Shown here: positions 1 through 4,384 of the stretch, piece after piece
Position numbering within the stretch: position 1 is the stretch's first letter
Layout: every line of letters starts with the position of its first letter
The notes under the pieces: model-generated
What the model was told of the DNA's origin: nothing
What the model saw: only the letters and a program-made list of their open reading frames with translations
Databases searched by the model: none
Made by a program: the position numbers and the translations under genes
From: CAUTVF01 sp963541805
GTDB taxonomy: Bacteria; Pseudomonadota; Alphaproteobacteria; Rs-D84; CASDRH01
Reading direction: 5' to 3'
NCBI GenBank assembly: GCA_963541805.1
Contig: CAUTVF010000032.1
Coordinates: 1-10,196, forward strand
DNA length: 10,196 bases

Positions 1-246
1 ATAATCATAACCATTTTTAAGTGAAAACTCTTTATTTCTAATTACATCGTAATATTTTCCATAAGCAGCCCTATCACTTTCAGAAAGCCCATTACACAAA
101 TTAACGATAGTCTCATTACAAGGTTTACAAAATTCACCACAACTACCCCCTCCGCCACTACTACCTCCTGCGAAAAGACTGCAAGAATAGAATAATGAAA
201 AGGTAAGAATAAATATATTTATATTATTAAATAAAGGCTTAAACAT
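1..246 (-). CDS. Small exported Cys/Gly-rich protein of unknown function, partial (C-terminus beyond the left edge)
   Basis: Reading the minus strand from ATG at 246-244 gives 82 open codons to the window edge. A good Shine-Dalgarno GGAGG (255-259, minus strand) lies 8 nt upstream, which supports this start. The product opens with a short basic/polar end and a hydrophobic stretch (about residues 9-26), typical of a signal peptide. Cleavage could follow Ala26 (signal peptidase I), or Cys22 could be a weak lipobox cysteine (F-Y-S-C is a poor match). Next comes a Gly/Ser-rich spacer (residues 27-35), then a cysteine cluster at 36, 40, 43 and 51, and a more ordinary charged segment. The clustered cysteines suggest disulfides or metal binding in the cell envelope, but that is inference. 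I do not recognise the family. The gene is divergent from the tRNA-secE-nusG cluster and probably unrelated to it. Confidence 0.72.
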   Translation of the reverse strand, partial: MFKPLFNNINIFILTFSLFYSCSLFAGGSSGGGGSCGEFCKPCNETIVNLCNGLSESDRAAYGKYYDVIRNKEFSLKNGYDY

Positions 247-288
247 AACACTTTCCTCCACATAAGAACTGTTTAAAAAATTTTTTGC

Positions 289-313
289 ATTCTATCCCCC
301 CACGGTTTGTCAA
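289..313 (-). promoter_or_regulatory. Candidate promoter for the left-edge minus-strand gene
   Basis: On the minus strand a perfect TTGACA -35 box lies at 313-308, preceded by C to give CTTGAC. A TAGAAT -10-like hexamer lies at 294-289, but the spacer is only 13 nt and holds a run of six G. At the usual 17-nt spacing the hexamer would be ATGCAA, a poor match. The -35 is convincing and the -10 is not resolved. Confidence 0.35.
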
Positions 314-408
314 GTCTTTTTCCTCATTTACCTGAATAATTTGGAATTTCTGGTTAAGTTTTTCTATTATTGCTGTGCAAACAATATCTATTGATTGTTA
401 AAAACAAC

Positions 409-444
409 TTGCTTTTTATCTTGAACTGTTTAAAATCGTATAAT
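409..444 (+). promoter_or_regulatory. Candidate promoter(s) for tRNA-Trp and the secE-nusG transcript
   Basis: TATAAT at 439-444 would start transcription roughly 10 nt before the mature tRNA, but its -35 at normal spacing is poor. TTGCTT (409-414) with TAAAAT (431-436) at 16-nt spacing is an alternative pair. Either would place a start just upstream of the tRNA, and no coding sequence intervenes. Which one is used cannot be decided from sequence. Confidence 0.45.
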
Positions 445-462
445 CGAGTTTTTTGTAATAGT

Positions 463-538
463 AGGGGCGTAGCTCAGTTGGTAGAGCATTGGTCTCCAAA
501 ACCAAGGGTCGCATGTTCGAATCGTGTCGCCCCTGCCA
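463..538 (+). tRNA. tRNA-Trp (anticodon CCA), 3' CCA encoded
   Basis: A complete 76-nt cloverleaf can be folded. The acceptor arm AGGGGCG (463-469) pairs perfectly with CGCCCCT (528-534). G535 is the discriminator and CCA is encoded at 536-538. The D arm contains AGCTCAGTTGGTAGAGC, the T arm contains the GTTCGAATC core, and the anticodon stem TTGGT/ACCAA (489-493/501-505) closes loop CTCCAAA with anticodon CCA at 496-498, reading UGG. G at the discriminator position is expected for bacterial tRNA-Trp. The 3' end is only 12 nt before the secE start, so tRNA and secE-nusG are probably cotranscribed and 3' processing would define the secE 5' end. Confidence 0.97.
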
Positions 539-550
539 TGTGGATATCAA

Positions 551-733
551 ATGAATATAGTTAAATTTATAGAAGAAGTTAAAGAAGAAAATAAAAAAAT
601 AGTTTGGCCTACGCGTGATAGTGTTATTCAGGCATCGGTGATGGTTATTATTTTTTCGGTTATTGTTTCGCTTTTTTTCTTTGGGGTTGATCAATTTTTC
701 GGTTTTATGATGCAGTTGTTATTTAGTAAGTAA
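551..733 (+). CDS. secE: Preprotein translocase subunit SecE
   Basis: SecE clamps the two halves of SecY in the inner-membrane SecYEG channel that exports unfolded proteins and inserts membrane proteins. The 60-residue product has the family pattern: a short amphipathic N-terminal helix, the conserved EE-KIVWPTR segment (about residues 12-22), then one transmembrane helix (about residues 27-48). This is the short single-span form found in most bacteria; the E. coli protein has two additional spans. I chose ATG at 551 because a longer in-frame reading from GTG at 524 would lie inside tRNA-Trp. There is no clear Shine-Dalgarno, only GTGG at 540-543, and the leader after tRNA processing would be 12 nt, so initiation may be weak or leaderless-like. 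nusG follows after 10 nt, the classic pairing. Confidence 0.95.
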   Translation: MNIVKFIEEVKEENKKIVWPTRDSVIQASVMVIIFSVIVSLFFFGVDQFFGFMMQLLFSK

Positions 734-743
734 TGGGGTTTTT

Positions 744-1349
744 ATGTCGGAAGTTAATGTAGAAAAAAATAATATTGGTTCAGATTCTGAAAACATTATT
801 TTTGACGGAGAGGAACGTAAAGTCCCAGGGTCAAAATGGTATGTTTTGCAAGTATACTCTGGTTGCGAAAAAGGCGTTATGGATACTCTGAAAGAGAAAA
901 TTGTTAAAGAGGGTAAAGAAGGATTTTTCGAAAATATACTTGTCCCAACTCAGGAAGTTAGTAGTGTTAAACGTGGTAAAAAAATATCGATTGAAAAGAA
1001 GTTTTTTCCAAGATATGTCTTGATTAAGATGATTATGAATGACACTACGTGGCATCTTGTTAATGATACTCCGCGTGTTATGGGGTTTTTAGGACCAAGG
1101 ATGAAACCTGAAGCGATAACAGAAAAAGATGCTGAAGATATGATCAAGCGGTTGAGTGATGATAGTGGTATTAGTGTTATCACTTATGAGGTTGGTGAAC
1201 AGATAAAGGTTTGTGATGGCCCGTTTGCTTCATTTAATGGGATGGTTGAATCTGTTGATGAAGATAAACAGCGTCTTCGTGTTTTTGTGTCAATTTTTGG
1301 GCGACCAACTCAAGTAGATTTGGATTTTTCTCAAGTCGAGAAAATTTAA
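744..1349 (+). CDS. nusG: Transcription termination/antitermination factor NusG
   Basis: NusG binds the RNA polymerase clamp through its NGN domain, reduces pausing and, through its KOW domain, contacts Rho or ribosomal protein S10. The 201-residue protein shows the NGN domain from about residue 31 (KWYVLQVYSG) to about 140, including FFPRYVLIKM at 88-96 and the RVMGFLG segment at 111-117. A KOW domain follows at about 150-178 (GEQIKVCDGPF, then FNGMVESVD). An acidic, low-complexity extension of about 30 residues precedes the NGN domain, longer than the few residues usual in the family. No ATG, GTG or TTG lies in frame between 744 and the domain, so the extension appears real. A GGGG at 735-738 may act as a close Shine-Dalgarno. 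Confidence 0.96.
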   Translation: MSEVNVEKNNIGSDSENIIFDGEERKVPGSKWYVLQVYSGCEKGVMDTLKEKIVKEGKEGFFENILVPTQEVSSVKRGKKISIEKKFFPRYVLIKMIMNDTTWHLVNDTPRVMGFLGPRMKPEAITEKDAEDMIKRLSDDSGISVITYEVGEQIKVCDGPFASFNGMVESVDEDKQRLRVFVSIFGRPTQVDLDFSQVEKI

Positions 1350-1352
1350 TAT

Positions 1353-1380
1353 GTGGAAAGGTCTTGTCATCCTGTACCAC
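1353..1380 (+). promoter_or_regulatory. Hairpin in the rplK leader, candidate L1 autoregulatory site
   Basis: The 53-nt nusG-rplK gap contains GUGG (1353-1356) pairing with CCAC (1377-1380) and AGG (1359-1361) pairing with CCU (1371-1373). They are separated by an asymmetric internal loop AA/GUA and closed by a 9-nt loop. Two short helices around an asymmetric loop is the general shape of L1-binding sites in 23S rRNA and in mRNAs where L1 represses the L11-L1 operon. The element ends 10 nt before the AAGGAG of rplK. Function is inferred from shape and position only. Confidence 0.4.
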
Positions 1381-1402
1381 AAAACTAATAAGGAGTTAAG
1401 AT

Positions 1403-1837
1403 ATGGCAAAAAAAGAAGTTGTAAAGGTAGTAAAGTTGCAGGTGCCTGCGGGAGCTGCAAATCCTTCTCCGCCAGTTGGGCCAGCTCTGGGCCAGGCCGG
1501 TGTGAATATTATGGATTTTTGTAAGCAGTTTAATGATAAAACAAAGGATGTTGAGAAAAATTCTCCAATTCCTGTTATTATTTCTGTTTATAAGGATAAG
1601 TCTTTTTCTTTTGTGACAAAACTTCCGCCAGTTTCTTATTTGATCAAGAAAACGTCTGGTTTAAAGTCGGGGTCAAAACTCCCTGGTAAAGATGTTGCGG
1701 GAAAAATTAAGCTATCTCAGATAAAAGATATTGCTACAATGAAAATGCCTGATTTAAATTGTTATGATTTGGATATGGCTGTTAATATTGTTAAAGGGCA
1801 ATGTCGTTCTATGGGTATTGAAGTTGTGGAGGGATAG
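1403..1837 (+). CDS. rplK: 50S ribosomal protein L11
   Basis: L11 binds the GTPase-associated centre of 23S rRNA at the stalk base and takes part in factor binding and in the stringent-response signal from stalled ribosomes. The 144-residue product matches the family length (142 in E. coli). It carries the N-terminal proline-rich signature PSPPVGPALGQAGVNI at 21-36, which forms the thiostrepton-facing domain, and the C-terminal rRNA-binding domain (about residues 72-144) with the KSGSKLPG and IKDIATMKM segments. ATG at 1403 is preceded by AAGGAG at 1390-1395. Its stop is 4 nt before the rplA start, so the two are almost certainly translated from one message. Confidence 0.98.
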   Translation: MAKKEVVKVVKLQVPAGAANPSPPVGPALGQAGVNIMDFCKQFNDKTKDVEKNSPIPVIISVYKDKSFSFVTKLPPVSYLIKKTSGLKSGSKLPGKDVAGKIKLSQIKDIATMKMPDLNCYDLDMAVNIVKGQCRSMGIEVVEG

Positions 1838-1841
1838 TATT

Positions 1842-2522
1842 ATGGCAAGAATTTCAAAGAGAATGAAGCAAATACAGGATTCTTTTGATACAGAGAAGTT
1901 TTATACGGTTGGCGAAGCTGTTGATATTTTGCTAAATACTTCTAAGGTTAAGTTTGATGAAACTGTTGATATTGCAATTCGTTTAAATGTAGATACAAAA
2001 TTGGCTGATCAAAATATTCGTGGGGTGTTGTCTTTACCAAATGGGACTGGTAAAATGTACAAAGTTGCTGTGTTTGCAAAATCTGATAAGCATAAAGAAG
2101 CGAAAGAAGCTGGGGCGGATTTTGTTGGGGAATCTGATTTAATTGCTATGGTTTCTGCTGGTAAAATTGGGTTCGATAAGTGTGTTGCGACACCAGATAT
2201 GATGCCATTGTTGGGTAAGGTTGCAAAAATTTTGGGGCCGAAAGGTTTAATGCCAAACCCTAAGCTTGGGACTGTTACAACAAATATTGCGGATACTGTA
2301 AAGAAAATTAAAGCTGGACAAATAGAATACCGCTGTGAAAAAAATGGTATTATTCATGCTGGCGTTGGTAAAATCAGCTTTGGGCGTGAGAAAATTGTTC
2401 AAAATGTTAATTCATTTATAGATGCTGTTGTTAAGAATAAACCAGCGTCTGTTAAAGGTGTTTTTGTGAAAAGTATTTCTATATCTTCTACAATGGGGGT
2501 TGGAATAAAGATAAGTTTGTAA
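1842..2522 (+). CDS. rplA: 50S ribosomal protein L1
   Basis: L1 forms the mobile stalk at the ribosomal E site that moves deacylated tRNA outward, and in many bacteria represses its own operon by binding the rplK leader. The 226-residue product is close to usual length (about 230). The diagnostic GPKGLMPNPKLGTVT motif begins at residue 132, and the C-terminus holds the SISSTMGVG-like segment typical of L1. I chose ATG at 1842 because GGAGGG (1828-1833), overlapping the end of rplK, is correctly spaced and the protein then begins MARISKRMK. A longer in-frame reading into rplK gives a hydrophobic tail foreign to the family. Confidence 0.97.
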   Translation: MARISKRMKQIQDSFDTEKFYTVGEAVDILLNTSKVKFDETVDIAIRLNVDTKLADQNIRGVLSLPNGTGKMYKVAVFAKSDKHKEAKEAGADFVGESDLIAMVSAGKIGFDKCVATPDMMPLLGKVAKILGPKGLMPNPKLGTVTTNIADTVKKIKAGQIEYRCEKNGIIHAGVGKISFGREKIVQNVNSFIDAVVKNKPASVKGVFVKSISISSTMGVGIKISL

Positions 2523-2524
2523 AT

Positions 2525-2614
2525 TTTGTCCGTGACTGTCGGTGCTATTGCTTAAAATTAATTTAATGCCTACACAGACGAAAGAGAGTTGTGTATGATC
2601 CTCTTTTGGACAAA
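2525..2614 (+). promoter_or_regulatory. L10-type ribosomal-protein leader upstream of rplJ
   Basis: The rplA-rplJ gap folds into a closed multi-stem element. UUUGUCC (2525-2531) pairs with GGACAAA (2608-2614) as the closing helix. Inside it, CUGU (2536-2539) pairs with ACAG (2574-2577), continued after an asymmetric internal loop by GGU (2541-2543)/GCC (2568-2570), a kink-turn-like arrangement. AAAGAG (2581-2586) pairs with CUCUUU (2601-2606) as a second arm. In many bacteria the L10(L12)4 complex binds such a leader and represses rplJL translation. Position and pairing support this, but the exact kink-turn has not been checked against a model. Confidence 0.75.
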
Positions 2615-2622
2615 GTAGAAAC

Positions 2623-2641
2623 GGAAGGGTTGTACCCTTTC
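2623..2641 (+). promoter_or_regulatory. Short hairpin between the L10 leader and the rplJ ribosome-binding site
   Basis: GGAAGGGU (2623-2630) pairs with ACCCUUUC (2634-2641), 8 bp with one G-U, around a 3-nt UGU loop. No U-tract follows, so it is not an intrinsic terminator. It ends 13 nt before the AAAAGGA Shine-Dalgarno and could act as a downstream arm of the rplJ control element or as an RNase or stability site. Confidence 0.5.
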
Positions 2642-2673
2642 AAGATTAACCAGAAAAGGAATAAGTGATTAAC

Positions 2674-3153
2674 ATGAAAAAACAAGAAAAACAGATGTTG
2701 ATTGATTCTTTGCATAAAGGGTTAGTTGATTCTGAGAGTGTTGTTGTTGCATATTATCGCGGTATGACTGTTTCACAAATATCTGATTTGCGTAAAAGCG
2801 CAAAGAATGCTGGTGTATCGGTTAAGGTCTTTAAAAATACCTTGGCAAGATTGGCATTGAAAGGAACAAAATTTGAGGGGCTATCTTCAAGTTTCAGTGG
2901 TCCTACTTTGATTGCTTTTGCTCCAGATATTGTTACTCCATCAAAAGTTATGTATAATTATTCAAAAGAAAATAATAATTTACAATTGATTGCTGGTGCA
3001 ACTGTATCTGAGGTGCTGGATGTAGATGGGGTTTTACGTTATGCGTCATTACCAACATTAGATGAAGCAAGGGCTGGTATTGCTATGCCGTTAAAGGCTG
3101 CTGCATCAAAGATTGCTATGGTATTGGATGCAAAAGCAAAGAAAACTGCGTAA
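2674..3153 (+). CDS. rplJ: 50S ribosomal protein L10
   Basis: L10 anchors the L12 stalk: its N-terminal domain binds 23S rRNA next to L11 and its C-terminal helix carries L12 dimers. The 159-residue product has the family pattern, including VVVAYYRGMTVSQISDLR at about 24-41, the VFKNTLARLAL segment and a C-terminal Ala/Lys-rich helix (residues 129-159). The start is ambiguous. ATG at 2674 gives MKKQEKQML, which lines up with other alphaproteobacterial L10 proteins, but the AGGA at 2657-2660 is then 13 nt away. GTG at 2665 would add three residues with a short 4-nt spacing. I prefer ATG on alignment. rplL follows after 39 nt. Confidence 0.95.
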   Translation: MKKQEKQMLIDSLHKGLVDSESVVVAYYRGMTVSQISDLRKSAKNAGVSVKVFKNTLARLALKGTKFEGLSSSFSGPTLIAFAPDIVTPSKVMYNYSKENNNLQLIAGATVSEVLDVDGVLRYASLPTLDEARAGIAMPLKAAASKIAMVLDAKAKKTA

Positions 3154-3161
3154 TTTATATA

Positions 3162-3173
3162 TAGTTTAAAATA
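3162..3173 (+). repeat. Intergenic 12-mer TAGTTTAAAATA, copy 1 (before rplL)
   Basis: Lies upstream of the rplL ribosome-binding site. The identical 12-mer occurs before rpoB at 4362-4373, and shortened forms occur at 4234-4242 and 8543-8550. It may be a meaningful leader element or chance in AT-rich spacers. Confidence 0.35.
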
Positions 3174-3192
3174 TAGAAAAAGGAAAAATAAA

Positions 3193-3558
3193 ATGGCTGA
3201 TTTGAAAAAAATATTTGATGAGCTTTCATCTTTAACAATTACTGAAGCTGCAGAGTTGTCGAAAATGTGTGAAGATGGTTGGGGGGTTTCTGCGGCTCCT
3301 GTTATGGTTGCAGGTGGTGGAGCAGGTGCTGCAGCTGCTGAAGAACAATCTGAATTTACGGTTGTTTTGAAAGAGGCTGGTGCAAGTAAAATGAATGTTA
3401 TAAAGGAAATTAGAACTATAACTCAACTTGGTTTAAAAGAAGCAAAAGACTTGGTTGATGGAGCACCTCAAACTGTAAAAGAGTCTGTTTCAAAAGAGGA
3501 AGCAGAAGCAATTAAAAAACAGTTAGAAGCTGCTGGTGCTGTTGTTGAACTAAAATAG
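3193..3558 (+). CDS. rplL: 50S ribosomal protein L7/L12
   Basis: L12 dimers form the flexible ribosomal stalk that recruits and activates initiation, elongation and release GTPases. The 121-residue protein is the usual size. It has an N-terminal dimerisation domain (1-31), an Ala/Gly/Val-rich hinge (about 32-50) and a C-terminal factor-binding domain (about 53-121) with the conserved KMNVIKEIR and GLKEAKDLVDGAP segments. The start at 3193 follows an AAGGA at 3180-3184 with 8-nt spacing. The strong hairpin at 3571 suggests that most transcripts end after this gene, as expected when several L12 copies are needed per ribosome but RNA polymerase is needed at lower level. Confidence 0.98.
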   Translation: MADLKKIFDELSSLTITEAAELSKMCEDGWGVSAAPVMVAGGGAGAAAAEEQSEFTVVLKEAGASKMNVIKEIRTITQLGLKEAKDLVDGAPQTVKESVSKEEAEAIKKQLEAAGAVVELK

Positions 3559-3570
3559 TTTTTTTAATTT

Positions 3571-3612
3571 GATCGATCTCGGTAGGTTTTCTTATTGAGA
3601 TTGATCTTTTGT
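3571..3612 (+). terminator. Intrinsic terminator or attenuator after rplL
   Basis: A 15-nt arm (3571-3585) pairs with 3592-3606 around a 6-nt GTTTTC loop. The lower ten pairs are Watson-Crick except one G-U, and the upper pairs include several G-U. TTTT (3607-3610) follows directly and the sequence stays U-rich. The U-tract is short, so partial read-through into the rpoBC region is plausible, as with the E. coli rplL-rpoB attenuator. Confidence 0.75.
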
Positions 3613-3682
3613 CTATTTGTATGTTATTATAGAGATGTTAGGGTTAGATTTGATGCAGTTTTTTATATAGTTTTTTGTTTGT

Positions 3683-3716
3683 CATTTGGATATCTGTCCA
3701 AGTGATTTATTTTTAT
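3683..3716 (+). terminator. Second hairpin with U-rich tail, possible weak terminator
   Basis: CAUUUGGA (3683-3690) pairs with UCCAAGUG (3697-3704), 8 bp including one U-G, around loop UAUCUG. ATTTATTTTTATTG follows. It lies between the main rplL terminator and the next gene. It may be a back-up terminator, a processing site, or part of the leader of the gene at 3808. The rest of the gap 3613-3794 is T-rich with no open reading frame I trust and no clear promoter. Confidence 0.4.
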
Positions 3717-3807
3717 TGTTATTAATGTTTTGTAGTGAATGTTATTTCATTTGTTTTTGTGTTAATTGTGTTTGTTTTTAATACTTGTTTTTTTAAGGAG
3801 TTTTTGA

Positions 3808-4236
3808 ATGAATTTGTCTAAATATATTAATGTTATTGCTGTTGGTTTTTTGTTATATGCAACTTATGGTCTGATGGGTGATATTTCTTCGCTGATTTAT
3901 CCTGCGTTTAAGATACCTGGAAGTGGTTTTAGTTATTACATAAATCAAAATAAGGTTGAAGCAAAAAGTAAACAGAACGTACGTGATAAAAAAGTTGGTT
4001 GTAAGGATTGTATTACTGATTTATCTCTTAATGAAGAGAGAAGTATTAATGATGAGTATATGGATATACGCCATGATAGTTTGATTTCTGCTTTAAATAA
4101 TTTGTTTATTTTATTTGTTGTTGCTTTGTATTTTGTTCTTGTTCGTCGGCTTGTCTTTTTTGGAGAGTCTGGAAGGGATACCAATAATCGAGAAGTGGTT
4201 AGGAAGCAAGCCTACAGAAGAATTGGTCGTAATTAG
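3808..4236 (+). CDS. Unrecognised two-span membrane protein between rplL and rpoB
   Basis: I do not recognise this 142-residue protein. A good AAGGAG (3795-3800), 7 nt before the ATG, and a well-behaved product argue for a real gene. One hydrophobic helix spans about residues 7-27. A polar, charged segment follows (about 35-92) with one Cys-x-x-Cys pair (Cys65, Cys68). A second hydrophobic helix spans about 95-112, then Arg-Arg and a basic tail. Positive-inside reasoning puts both ends in the cytoplasm and the loop outside, where the CxxC could be a disulfide or a metal site; that is inference. No stop or frameshift breaks it, and its codon use looks like its neighbours. It lies where most bacteria have no gene, and it may be cotranscribed with rpoB. 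Confidence 0.75.
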   Translation: MNLSKYINVIAVGFLLYATYGLMGDISSLIYPAFKIPGSGFSYYINQNKVEAKSKQNVRDKKVGCKDCITDLSLNEERSINDEYMDIRHDSLISALNNLFILFVVALYFVLVRRLVFFGESGRDTNNREVVRKQAYRRIGRN

Positions 4237-4291
4237 TTTAAATTTGTGATGGTGTACATAAACTTTCATATAAAAGGATTATTAGAAAATA

Positions 4292-4320
4292 GTTTTTAGT
4301 TTTTTGATTAAAATTATAAT
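4292..4320 (+). promoter_or_regulatory. Candidate rpoB promoter
   Basis: A perfect TATAAT lies at 4315-4320. The -35 region at 16-17 nt spacing (4292-4298) is only T-rich, so the match rests on the -10. Transcription would start near 4326-4328, giving a leader of about 58 nt for rpoB. It would let rpoBC be expressed despite the terminator after rplL. Confidence 0.4.
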
Positions 4321-4351
4321 GCGAGCTAGATCGCACGGGACAACCCCGCAT
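4319..4351 (+). promoter_or_regulatory. G+C-rich structured element in the rpoB leader
   Basis: This short island is far richer in G+C than the surrounding spacer. It can form two tandem hairpins: GCGA/UCGC (4321-4324/4331-4334) and CGGG/CCCG (4336-4339/4345-4348, loop ACAAC). Alternatively a longer-range helix AUGCG/CGCAU (4319-4323/4347-4351) encloses GGG/CCC. The two folds exclude each other. It lies 23 nt before the rpoB Shine-Dalgarno, and no U-run follows to make it a terminator. Function unknown. Confidence 0.45.
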
Positions 4352-4361
4352 CAAGATTATT

Positions 4362-4373
4362 TAGTTTAAAATA
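4362..4373 (+). repeat. Intergenic 12-mer TAGTTTAAAATA, copy 2 (before rpoB)
   Basis: Identical to 3162-3173. It abuts the AAGGGTGG ribosome-binding site of rpoB (4373-4380), so it may be part of the translation-initiation region. Confidence 0.35.
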
Positions 4374-4384
4374 AGGGTGGTTTT

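Noticed and set aside
463..538. tRNA-Trp as an integration site for a mobile element
   Set aside because: No integrase, no repeat of the tRNA 3' end elsewhere in the window, and the downstream genes are core secE-nusG.
524..550. Upstream GTG start for secE
   Set aside because: It lies inside the mature tRNA-Trp, so the codons would be removed or structured; ATG at 551 matches SecE N-termini.
370..564. Plus-strand open frame running through tRNA-Trp
   Set aside because: It reads through the promoter region and the tRNA, and its C-terminal part is the translated tRNA, a common false call.
416..694. Minus-strand open frame opposite tRNA-Trp and secE
   Set aside because: It overlaps a certain tRNA and a certain gene, has a low-complexity Asn/Lys/Phe-rich product and no ribosome-binding site; it is a by-product of AT-rich composition.
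1764..1841. Longer N-terminus for L1 reaching back into rplK
   Set aside because: The added residues are hydrophobic and unlike L1, while ATG 1842 has a well-placed GGAGGG.
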